A stretch of DNA of 64,000 nt from Capitella teleta (lineage: Eukaryota; Annelida; Polychaeta; Capitellidae): the NCBI GenBank assembly GCA_000328365.1, contig KB311324.1:126242-190241 (forward strand). The letters are read 5' to 3'. Position 1 is the stretch's first letter, and every line of letters begins with the position of its first letter. A program made the position numbers and the translations under genes. The notes below the pieces were generated by a model that was not told the origin of the DNA, ran no database searches, and saw nothing but the letters and a program-made list of their open reading frames with translations. Shown one piece after another: positions 39,001 to 49,856 of this stretch.

Positions 39001-40255
39001 CCAATAATAATATTCATCCATCCTTTGATATGTCAGAATTAATTTGTAGGTGTCATCCCAAACAGCTTTCCACTAAGTAGTTTGAATTGCGTCATATGTA
39101 GAGACCTATAACGATCATCCACAAAGCAAAAGAGGTAGGCCCCTGGTATAATTTATCTTGGGTAGGCCCTATAATTACGCTCCTCGAATTGGACCTCGTA
39201 TGATGATGGCCAGCCTTTGAAGCGTGACCTCACGGAAATGAGCCACAACTCAACCGACCATTAAAATGATCGGTCCAACCAACTCACTCAGATGCTAAAA
39301 CGCCAACAAACTTCCTTCTATCGAGACTTCTATGGAAGAGCTGCTTTCAAACAATTACACACACACATGCAGCTCATGAATATTAAAATATGCAAATAAT
39401 CCAAGAGGTGTCTTGGCAATTGGCGTGCGATTCGCAGACGCCGGTTTTGAGTCTTTAATCTGGCTCCAGTTGATTACAAAGGTGGCGCAATATAAATCGA
39501 CTGATATTTTTCTGTCTTTCATCCTGACGTAAATTATAAACTCCACCTCCTATACCTCATTACATATAGCTAGCGCATGTTATGCCTCGGTGCACATTTG
39601 CTCTAAATACTTTTTTTTTTAATTTCAATTTAACTGACGTCATTCAGAATGGCGTGGTTTTTTTATAGCCTTCACTTAAGAGGTTATGCTTGTATGCGGC
39701 CCTCACAAATGCATATTATCATATACACCTCTTATCAAATAAATACTGATGCATACGCTTATCAGAGTAGGATTATAATAAGTAAAAAACACATGTGTCG
39801 AGATTCTCACAGACTTACCAGACGTGAATTTCCTCGTAAAGTCAGGATTGTCAATGATGTAATCCAACCCCGATTGGGAATTCATAACTTCACGCACACA
39901 TGCCACGCACTCTAACTGCAGAAATGCATCCACGAATCTGGGCGACTGCTTCTCCGTCAGTTTCCCAAGCGTCTCCAACAGAACTCCCAACCCGTTGCCT
40001 TTCAAAAACTCCAAAATCCACTCTTCGCTCGAGCGGGAGATTTTACGCTTCAGGTTAGAATAAGTGGATAAGGTTGGCGTCCTCAGAGCGCGTGCTTGTA
40101 GTTTGAAATCTTTCTCTGTTGGCGAGAGTGGTCGTTCTTTTTCAGCTGTGCTGTCGTCGTGTTGCGCTGTGGCATCGAGAGTTATACCAATCGAGCGTAC
40201 TGCTCGGTTCCAGCGAGCGTACGATTTGCGGGTTCTGGGTTGGTCCTTCTCCAAT
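18458..40255 (-). CDS. inf2: INF2-type formin (DID-FH1-FH2-DAD/WH2), 16 exons traced, 5' end not found
   Basis: An actin nucleator and elongation factor. INF2-class formins also sever and depolymerise filaments through a WH2-like DAD and are autoinhibited by the N-terminal DID. Exons on the minus strand, in consistent phase: 40255-39819, 38405-38290, 30133-29974, 29793-29760, 27042-26901, 25171-24338, 24282-24118, 23560-23475, 23234-23134, 23070-23000, 22946-22839, 22455-22385, 22158-22038, 21976-21812, 21754-21664, 21603-18458 (1,948 codons plus stop). [66 protein letters not shown]1: long proline runs in the 25171 exon. FH2: [15 protein letters not shown] through [20 protein letters not shown] to [20 protein letters not shown]2-like: [17 protein letters not shown], close to human INF2. 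The first exon shown starts mid-codon, so a start exon is missing; none could be recognised between 40,256 and 45,200. The tail beyond the DAD is unusually long. FHDC1 is the nearest alternative name, but vertebrate FHDC1 lacks the DID. Confidence 0.93.
32976..33018. repeat. (TAA)n microsatellite
   Basis: An uninterrupted run of TAA trinucleotides, flanked by further TTAATTATTAA-type sequence, in the large formin intron. Confidence 0.9.
34421..34457. repeat. (GAATTAAT)n octanucleotide repeat
   Basis: Four to five head-to-tail copies of an 8-bp unit in the large formin intron. Confidence 0.9.
38141..38154. promoter_or_regulatory. Match to RFX X-box consensus (formin intron)
   Basis: GTTTCTATGGTAAC fits GTHNYYATRRNAAC, the near-palindromic binding site of RFX transcription factors. 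It lies in the formin intron, about 150 bp downstream (in gene direction) of the 38405-38290 exon. Function unproven. Confidence 0.3.
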
Positions 40256-42221
40256 CTGGAAGAAAACAGAAACAAAGGGTTACGCATCAGAACAAGCATA
40301 ACTGAGCATACCCCTTCCCTGGTGCAATTTCCTATAACCCGTTCTCATCCAAGGTACGAGGTTGATTATGAATATGATTCCGCGAAATACCGAACATATG
40401 ATATGCACCATTGGAAAAGGCCAAGAATTGCCGCAATCCCTCTTATCTGTATATGTTTAGTCTACGCATCACTCTGGGGTTCAGGCTACACGTTGATATA
40501 GAACCCGAAACATATCAAATTGTGTACGTGAATATCTACCCGGAACACATGTGCATGTTGCACGGATGACGTAACATGCATGGTTGCTGAGGGTGTACAC
40601 TGAATATACAAGTTGCATCAAGTGATCAATCGTGATTAATGCACTGAAATAAACATTATTTTGTACGAGATGTTTAGAGGTTCAGACAGGCGTCATGTTC
40701 TATGCATTAAGCTGTCAATAGATCAAAAACATTCCTCCCGAGTGATCCTATATTAAATCACATGCAGCTATATTAAGACCCATCATCGATGGGAAACACT
40801 ATCTGCCGTACAGTAACCTTTATATTTGCGCATAATTCTTCTACGCAATAGGTGTGCACTCATGACTAAAAGTCTCGTCAATCATCTAAGAAACGTGATA
40901 TGGAATTAAAATGTATGAAAATGACCCGAGAAAAATGTTTAAACCCGCGGTTCCTATACCCTAACTGAAATCACGTTAAAGTGATGCTGTGAATGCGATA
41001 CATCTTAAATATTTCTACAAATAGGCTGTCATTATAATATATACCTTTATGCTCTACGTCCATTCAGTGACACCTCAGTTACCTCGTGTAACCACCGTCG
41101 GTATATCTGGCTCTTTGCTCGCATATCTTTGGCATATGCTCCTCATTAGCATTCACTTATTGCTCCTACTCGTGCACGTACAATTCTACTTTTGTTCCAT
41201 CATCTCCTGACTCAGGTTCAACCCTCTATTCCACTTGATCACAAATTTCGTTTACTATAGAGTGTACAGCTGAATACTTACCAGAACAATCAGCAATGTA
41301 TATACATGTAATATACGCTATGAAATGAGAGCTGTGAGCTGTTCCAACGCCATCACAGGCATCTCAAGCCGAAATATCTTGCCATGCATAAGTATATACT
41401 TCATAGACACGATCTGACAATACTATGACATACCAGACCAATGTATATGGCAACAACAAAAATGCAAATGAATATGGCAACAATGTTAAGTCATCCTGAA
41501 TAGTTTACCTCTAACTCAAGGCATATCTTTGCCACGTGAGTCAACAAGATTCAAATACAATACAAGCAATGAGAGCCCAAAAAAGAAGGCTCTATAGTAT
41601 GTGGAAGCAAACAGAGTCAAGTCCTCATAGCGATTCATTCCTCTTAGATCTCTGTTTACCCATGTAAGTCGACCCTTTTCATAATGTATATCTTACACAA
41701 CAGAGCTTTCATTGGTTACCTAGATTCAGAAGCTATGATAGTGCTACACGAGAGGCCCTTGCTGTCACTCGATATCAGTGAAACACCTGGGCAGGTATTC
41801 GTTCTCATACTCTGTGTTGGACCCTTAAGCATGATTCCACCCTTCAACTCAACCTCAAGGCCAATCTTGGGTTCTTCCCAGGTGTGACGCTGATAGATTA
41901 CGTTCGCTTGTTTTATTAATCATCTGATGTCATTCAATGTCTAATGAAATTAAGTATTATGTGGTTACATTGTTCGTGGCAACCATGGGCGGCGATGTAT
42001 CGTTAAAATTAAAGTGCTGGCTCAAGTGTTGATTGGCGACGCAAAGCTAAACAGGTGTGGTTGGTAGAAATGAGAGGTGCCACGGTAGAAGCAGCTGAGT
42101 ACATTGGAAAAAAAAAAAAAAAAAAAAAAAAATCCACGTAATTCTGACAATGTAAATCGGGGGAAATGTCCCTTGTTTTGTTCAATCGTAGTTAGTCGGG
42201 TTCATGTTTACACACAATTAT

Positions 42222-42315
42222 TATTAATAATTAATTAATTAATTAATTAATTAATTCATTAATTCATTAATTCATTATTTCATTATTTCATTCATTCATT
42301 CATTCATTCATTCAT
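42222..42315. repeat. Compound ATTA/ATTC simple repeat
   Basis: Runs of TTAATTAA, then ATTCATTA and ATTCATTC units, grading into one another. Confidence 0.9.
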
Positions 42316-43163
42316 CTATAAAGCGAAAAATGTACAATTATAAAATAAAGTTTCCATGCATGCGCAATTGATATACATATACACGTATTAGTTTTCAAAA
42401 CAATCTCACACATTAATTATTGTTTTCACAACTTGTGTTCTGACATTGCCTCGTTTTCTTGAGTATCTGCTGTGTGTTGACACAGGCATAATAATGAGAA
42501 TTAGTGACGTGTAAGTATGATATGTAAGCTCGCGCTTTATCGGTTAAGTCGTCTAATTGAAATTCCAGAGATGCTGCTGCAGCATATGCCTTGCAACGCC
42601 CCAGACTTGTTGGAGACCTAACGACAAATACTCTTTTTGTCACACGCGTGTGCTTAAATTAGTTTGAAAATAATAATTAAATTAACAGTTAATTAAATAT
42701 CCGAGCTTCATGTGACTCAAGTGAACAGTCTCCCCCCTGGCCCCCTCCCCTCGAATGGATGGTGTTGGCATTGTATGTATTCCTATTGAACAGGGGAAGG
42801 GGGCGGCTTAATTGCATGATGCCTTTTATGTCATAATTAACGGTCGGTTATTGCTTTCAGGTGCGCTAAAACCGCGTGGTTGCTAACTTGCTATAATATT
42901 AGTGCGCTCCAGGCAGTGCGCTTTTCGCAGGCCGTTTTCAACTTCCTGCATGTTTGGGTTTAGATATTGGCAATGGATTTGAATCGAATTTAAGAAGGTT
43001 GGCTTTGTGGTAGGATTCTAATATTAATATATGCTGCACGTGTCACGGTGAGATCAGACCTGACTCAGACCAAGGAACAGAATTCGTTCAGAGTAGTTCA
43101 GAAGTTCAGGTCTGTTACCTGGTTTCACATCTTGAATGCGAGAGCAGATAAACTACGGATCAA

Positions 43164-43166
<3 letters not shown>

Positions 43167-43212
<46 letters not shown>

Positions 43213-43255
43213 TTCCGCCTGACATCAATCCCGCTTACACCTCACTACGCATAGT
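43167..43255 (-). repeat. Long poly-A (minus strand) with a short non-AT lead: retroposon-like tail
   Basis: A T tract of more than 40 bases on the plus strand is followed by about 45 bases of more balanced composition (CTTTCCGCCTGACATCAATC and on). This looks like the 3' end of a retroposed sequence on the minus strand. The source element is not identified. Confidence 0.35.
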
Positions 43256-44434
43256 TTTGTCAAATAAATATGTAGGTCTGCCTGTCAGAAGACAGTGTGG
43301 ATATCATTGGTGATATTATGGAGACGCATAATCAGACAGGAGAAAAGAATGAGAAAACTCAATTAAAATAATACATGTATATAACAACTGGTTCAATAGA
43401 CCAGAAATCTTGGTACATACATATGTATTGCGTAATAATGTAACTCATAGAGATTACCAGTGATGCAAATAATTATCGGAAAAAATGCGTACCAATTGCT
43501 GGATAATAATATTATCTTCTTTATCTTCTTTAATTTTTTCTCTTCTTTTAGTTTATGGGATTCTGGGTCATTTGAATCTTGAAAATAACATTTTAAAAAT
43601 CGCGTAACACTGATCAATAGCGATTGCAGAATCCTACTTCGATTTGCACAAAACAATTAATTCCTATCCTACAGTGATGGTTTGTGGGATATAAGTCATA
43701 CACGATGCAAATAGGTGTCTTGGGAATGCTGTATACTGTCCATATAAGCAAACCTCGACAAAGGCTCCGAGTAAACTCTAGTTCTCTATTAGTTATTACG
43801 TCAAATATGATAAGCATAGATAAATATATTAAAGAACTAAAGAAATTTGGCTGGCGAAGGGACGAGATTTGTAGCCTAAGAGTGAGCCATTTTATTAAAT
43901 GTGTTGCACCCGAAGAGCATTTGAAGGAAAAAATATGTGATGCACATGAATCAAAAGACGCCTGTCTTATTACATAATTAATGGGACTTATTAAGAGTCG
44001 ACCAAAAGCAGGTTATGTAATAAATATTAGCGCTACCGACAAAAACAAAATGAGGATAAATAACAAGACAAACCTGGATAATATACGCACATAAAATTAT
44101 AAATATTGACGCAAAATCCAGACGACTCGGCATATAAATCTGCTCTAATAAGTGCGACGCATATTCACGAAAGGTATCTCTGATCCTTGCCGCTCGAGAT
44201 TTTAATAACAAAATTATACGAAGCATGACATTGGCTGATATATTGAATCAGATGAGCATTTTGACCGACGCAGGCGCCTGGCCTTTCATACGCATCGGTT
44301 TTATTAGTAAAGAAAATATTGATAAGTTGAACATCAACAGAAATATATTTTCAATTATTGCTCACTTTGCAATCGTGTGAATTTTCACAATAGATTAACA
44401 TCAGCGATTCGGTGACGGAGAGTTAGCGTTGGTG

Positions 44435-44448
44435 GTCTCCATGGAAAC
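44435..44448. promoter_or_regulatory. Match to RFX X-box consensus, upstream of dph3
   Basis: GTCTCCATGGAAAC matches the strong form of the X-box. It is about 0.77 kb upstream of the dph3 start codon, in the region where the formin promoter is also expected. Which gene, if any, it serves is unknown. Confidence 0.4.
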
Positions 44449-45205
44449 CCGCTGATTCCCGCTGAATATGTTGCTAGTATAGTGAACTCCTAATTACTAA
44501 TTATCACTTTTTGTTCATTGGCGTCAATATTTATGCGCTCAAGTGCGTTTTATATAATAGTGGGAAAATCAGACGCGAGATATTCGAAAACTGGTTCAGA
44601 TTGCTATTGATCAATATGACACGATATGTTATAATGTATCTCAATAATCTCATAGAGTAAACGAGAGACAACCTTGTAAGAGAGCGGGAATTACGTTGTG
44701 ATGTGAATGGCGTAAAATGTGCGTTATGATTTTCAATCTTGTGGAGTACTAGTATTAGCAGTCTAGCATTCATCGATCATTCATACAATGCCACTCCACT
44801 CAAAATGTCACGAACGAGGTAATTTTCAATTATTAAGATGTCAATAACAATTTAAACGATATGAATCGAATTCTAGTCAATTATTGAGCGCAACAAGAAT
44901 GAAGAGTGAAGACAACACGCCAATACGCCATGGTTTCATTTCAAAAATTCAAGCTGGCAACATCGCAAGTGCTGGATTGGCCTCCATTTTAAATTACGCA
45001 TAAATTTTATTATTAGCTAGTGTTGTCCCGAGTTCATATGTATTCAATCAGAAAATAAATTTTCAGTTACACTAAATGTAAGAACACAATGCACGGTCCC
45101 TAAAGTCGATTAATAAACGACCGCTCCCAGTGTCTGTGGCCCATTTCCGGTGTCATGGTGGTCATGATGCTTGTTTCGTGAAATATAGCTGTTTATTGCG
45201 TCAAA

Positions 45206-47419
45206 ATGTCAATATTTCACGATGAAATTGAGATCGAAGATATGGAATATGACGAGGAGACCGAGACGTACTACTACCCTTGTCCTTGCGGTGATCGCTT
45301 CCAGATAAGTCTTGTAAGTCGTTCATTTGTGGAATTAAAGCCGGACTGCGGCGTGCTCACGCACACGCTCAGCCTCAGGGAGTCTTACCAGTGGGCTCTG
45401 GTTACATGAAATGGCTATGCAGCCTTCTAGACAGTTAGCACAGATAAATCGGACGAGGTCTACGTATCTCGCCCGATGGTAACACCACTACCTTTGCCGT
45501 ATACTGACTGCGAGGCTCCATACTCGCCCGATCGCATGATTCATGGTTTATTGATTATCATTTATTCATTATGATCAATATACACATATTATCTGACAAA
45601 TCCTTGTGTTTAAGCCCTCCAGACTTTAGATGATTATATTTATGCTCCAAGAAAAAACAATATGAGCCTGTGCCATCATGTCGAACTTACATTAATCAAA
45701 ACCTGCAAAAATAATCACTTCTTGAAGAAGTAAACAAACTCCATTGTGCGAGTCACGTCACTCAGCGCTTGCGCTCTGCGCTGCAAACAAGGGCACATGC
45801 TTCACTTTCCCGCTCAAATTTCTCACACGACTTTCGAATGAAAATAAATAAAATTGTTCATATACTGATTGGTGATGCACAAAATATTGCGTAATAATAA
45901 TGTATACGTATTTCTTTGCGAAGACTCGGTCCAAATCACGTGCGCAACTGCAACGAAAGATAGGCCGCATGTTGAGCTGCTTAATGCTGGAAAATTGTAT
46001 GTGCATGCCTGAATGTTTACTTTGCACTACGCAGGCGCAGTGCTCTGGTTTATTTTTGGGCAATTAATTAGTCATTAGGCGTTGTCATGTGAGATTATTG
46101 GTGCCAATGGTTTTATTTATTAGTAATCTTGCCAGATCCGAAGTTTCGGCTCCCTCTTTTGAGGAGAACATTGCTTTCCAGGCAAGCGTCCTGAGATTGG
46201 CACGAAACAGTGACTTCCCTTGACATTACATAAATAGACAGAAGGCATTCGCTGCATTGAGTTTGATCCATATCTGCTCGCTTACTGGTAAGACCCCCTG
46301 TGCTCATGCAGGCCGCAGTCACCAGGTCACTGCTAGACAGCTGTAACTGGATTATGTTATGTAACTCGACTGTATGTGTTCATCGTGACCCTGATAACTT
46401 ATTTAAACCAGATAGTTTGTGTCAGTGTGTAGTTGTAGGCTGATACTGTTTGTGAGTTGTGACCTACTTAGGCTGTTTGCCTGCTGTTTAACAGGTGGCC
46501 CCCAATCATCCAATGGTGATTCCATGGTGATTGGCTGATTGGTGAATGGTTGATCCTCCTAAGCATAAGGGTCAAGCAGTGCACATACTGGTGCGCTATT
46601 CTGATAGCATTATGTATTCAACTAATGAGTGCTAGCTGTTAATAGAACAGAATCATGAATAATCACATGGTTCCTATTGCAGTATATAATCAACAGTATA
46701 ACATGAAGTCCCCTCATAAATTGAATAAATAAAGACAAAATTATTGAAATTACTAAATAATGAGCGATTTTGGCTATTGTATGTTGTTGGCACTATATGG
46801 ATTTGAAATCAATAGAGTAACGAAAAGTAATGCTCACATGTGCATGATAATCATTATGTCAATAACGAGAGTAATTATGTGACCTTGTGACCTTGTGATA
46901 TGATCCACAAACATCCCAGTTTGATATCAAATATTGTTAGATTTTCCTGACATCTAAATCTGAAGTTAATGTTCTATGTTACATTGTTGCTCTCTAGACT
47001 CCACTCTTCTTTACTATTGAAGAAAAAAATTTATAATTAATTGTAATTATATATTAATGATATTAAATGCAAAAATAATCTGAACAAAATAAAAGATGCC
47101 ACTATCCTTGCATTCCAAATATTTATGGTCATAAAAAAGGCTGACATAAAAAAATCCCGGAAGATAGTAGATTAGAACGTGTAAAATTTCATCATTTTCA
47201 TGCTAGTTCTGTATCTTCAGGAAGAATTAGAGGCCGGTGAAGACGTTGGCAAGTGTCCAAGTTGTTCTCTCCTCATTAAAGTTATCTATGATCCTGTAAG
47301 TTTTGATTTTCAGAAATATTCCTTTTTTGACTGTTTTTTTATTTAAACCCTTACAGGAGGATTTTATGGCGGGAGAAGAAGTTGTTGCTGCCTCAAAGAA
47401 AGATCTGCAAGTGGCTTAG
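45206..47419 (+). CDS. dph3: DPH3 (CSL zinc-finger protein; diphthamide synthesis and Elongator electron donor)
   Basis: Three exons (45206-45313, 47221-47295, 47357-47419) give an 81-residue protein, the family's usual length. It begins [20 protein letters not shown], contains the CSL-finger cysteine pairs CPCG and CPSC, and has the conserved [20 protein letters not shown] region. DPH3 (Kti11 in yeast) binds iron or zinc through these four cysteines and passes electrons to the radical-SAM enzymes DPH1-DPH2 (diphthamide on eEF2) and Elp3 (wobble-uridine modification of tRNA) in the cytoplasm. All four metal ligands are present, all introns are phase 0 with GT-AG borders, and nothing is broken. 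The first intron is long (1.9 kb), the second 61 bp. The downstream side holds a TTAA-type MITE from 48,206. Confidence 0.96.
45314..47220 (+). other. Long first intron of dph3
   Basis: The intron is AT-rich with short repeats of the CCAATCATCCAATGGTGATT type near 46,500. No exon or mobile-element protein was recognised in it. Confidence 0.6.
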
Positions 47420-48205
47420 AACAACGTGAACTGTTACTGACCTGAGAGAAACAGACTCTTTTTAAATTTTTACTGTGAAATCAACGAAATTGAAATTTTG
47501 ACGGAATCAAAAATTGCGTGGTGGACTTTTGAATTGGTAGGAAATTCTTGTGATTTTTTTCTTTCTTCTGATATTCTGCATTTGAATGTTGTTACCATCA
47601 AGTGAAACCTTCTCTAAGCAAATGTTCACAACATCATCTGGGTTGAGTGCTTTTAAGGGTTTTTATATTTTAGTAGTAGATTGTGATTGAGATGAATATT
47701 TGAAGGTAAAGTCTTAATGACTCAAGATCACTTCTCGGTGGTCTGAACGGGGCCCTTGTATTTTATTTTTAACTCTACTTTCATTACTGGAAGCCTCCCA
47801 ATAATTTTGGCAGGTGCAATGAACTTCCGAGTTATCAAGGTTTCTGTGTATTAGTTGAAGGAAAACTGGTTGTCTTGGCAGCTGCATATTTTGTGTACAT
47901 TTTGAAGGAATATTGACATATTCACCACAAATATGAGATTTCTGGTCTTGCACAGTGTGAAATGAAGTCTCTGGCGGTTAAGCAAATCTAAGATCACTGA
48001 GAGGGTTTTCGTCGGTGTTGGATTTCCTAGGCAGAAAGCCCTGATGTTCTACAAAGATTGTCACTTAACATAGGTGCTCACATACTGCATTATGGATTTA
48101 TTGTACAAATTTGATTCCCTGTTGGCCAAAGCTTTAATGTGTGAAATATCAGCATGCATCACAATTTCAAGAGCTGAGTCACATGAGGGAAAAATGTCCC
48201 TTTAA

Positions 48206-48905
48206 AGGGATGGGGAACTAAATTTTAAGTGATGTTCTATTGACTCATAGCACCAATTGATAGCATTCCGTGCCAAGAACACCATGCCTGGATGCAAGTG
48301 TAAGGAAATAATGCATTCCGAATATCGGGGTTAGCATTGCGCCTATGGGAGAATGGCCTGCATTGCGAAGTATAGGAGGCAAACGTTAGCTGATGGCTTG
48401 CCGTGATTGGTCCCGTTTCCCTCGTGAAGCTATCGATTTCAGCCAATCAGAGCAGATCATCTTCGCCATAAAAGGACATCTTTGTTGTTTACGAAGCGAA
48501 AGCGCATGCGTGGTGCACTCTGGCTGACCTTTTTGCTGTTTTAGAAATTAGGATTAGAAACATGGTAGGTGTCCTAGAAAATCGCCTGTTAAAATAAGAA
48601 AAATAGCGAAAAATATTTTTTTTTCGCGCCTGACTGGTGGCAAAATGATTATTCTGTCTATTTCCGAAAATAAAATAAAAAAATATCCAGGTGTTTAGTC
48701 GCAGGACACGCTGATATGACGAGGCCCATTGTAAAAGATGGGGAACTCGGTGTTTCATCACAGCTCATGACGTCACGCCTAATTAGCAATATATCTCCCG
48801 CGAAATCGTTAGCGATGATATTCCTTGTGTGGGCCAGGCATAGGAATCATTTTTGGTGCATCAAATAACGAATCAAAGTCCATTTTTAACCAGTTCTCCC
48901 TCCCT
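48206..48905. mobile_element. Non-autonomous element with TTAA target duplication (piggyBac/Kolobok-like MITE)
   Basis: The two ends are imperfect inverted repeats: AGGGATGGGGAACT at 48,206 and, read inward from 48,905, AGGGAGGGAGAACT, followed on both sides by a TTAAA-containing stretch. TTAA flanks the element at 48,202-48,205 and 48,906-48,909. TTAA duplications are used by piggyBac and Kolobok elements. The 700 bp contain no recognisable transposase. The mismatches between the ends suggest moderate age. Confidence 0.75.
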
Positions 48906-49842
48906 TTAAAGAGGACGCGTGAACTGGTGGCATTGCCAGATCTGATAAGAGAATAAAGCACATCCATTGGAGCAACAAATTAAAAACCAAATCAAAGGTT
49001 AAAGATTTAAAGTAAATAGTATGGAGCCATTGCAATGGGTGGTGCGATTACTTTGTAATTTTTCCTATGCTCACAATGACCTTTACGATCCTTCTGTGGA
49101 GGTATACCATATAAAACATTTTAATTTCTCTCATGTCAAAACATCCAAAAGCATGTTTAATCTATCAGATCATTCTCAGGTCATCTTAGCTAGAGAATAA
49201 ATTATCAATTTTACGTCGCATGGTTTGGTGGTCATCAGACTGATCACACCTGCAAGCATTGTACAGAGCAGAAGAGAAGCTAATTTCATACTTGGATTAA
49301 AAATGTGATAAATAATTGCATTAAGCATTCTCGTTAACTCTCCTGCTATGCTCAACGTGAACGGTTCACTTCAATTTGTCAAGATGATGTTTTCATCAAA
49401 GGCTGAATCCTTACTTAACCTGCATTCATTCAAGAAATCTCAGAATTTATTCATCTTTTTGAAGTGAAAATCTGAGCTTATTAGCAGTAAGAGGGGAAAA
49501 AAAGTACATTCTGCTGACGCAATTCCCTTTTGAGGCGAAATCCTGTGGTTCTGTTGATATTTCTATTCTAAATAAGAGAAAGTCTCTTCAGAAAACTTTA
49601 CAACATCTTCAACTCATTATTTGCACCCACGGATTTCAAAATGCCCTGTGGCCATTAAACATGGGAATTATTGGTGCTATGAATAGAATTTCATGCACGG
49701 AGGAAAGGAATAGAATTATACTTTCAGCGCAACTATACTCAGATTTCATTTTCCGGGAGGGTTAAACACTGTACTCCGCGTTGGCACCCCTTTGCGCATT
49801 TAAAATATACATTCAATGAACATGTAATGGGTAACTTCCAAT

Positions 49843-49856
49843 GTTACCATGATAAC
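49843..49856. promoter_or_regulatory. Match to RFX X-box consensus
   Basis: GTTACCATGATAAC fits GTHNYYATRRNAAC. It is 3 kb upstream of the orphan gene at 52,815 and not near any known start. Confidence 0.25.

Larger units (their letters stand above)
40256..45205. other. Region upstream of the known formin exons and of dph3
   Basis: Almost 5 kb with no exon I could recognise. The missing first exon(s) and promoter of the formin gene should lie here on the minus strand, and the dph3 promoter at its right end on the plus strand. It holds poly-A at 42,107-42,131, an ATTAATTA/ATTCATTC simple-repeat block at 42,222-42,315, a poly-T tract at 43,167-43,209, and an X-box match at 44,435. Confidence 0.5.

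Noticed and set aside
43684-43977. 97-codon plus-strand frame
   Set aside because: AT-rich, no recognised domain, no splice or promoter context; probably chance.
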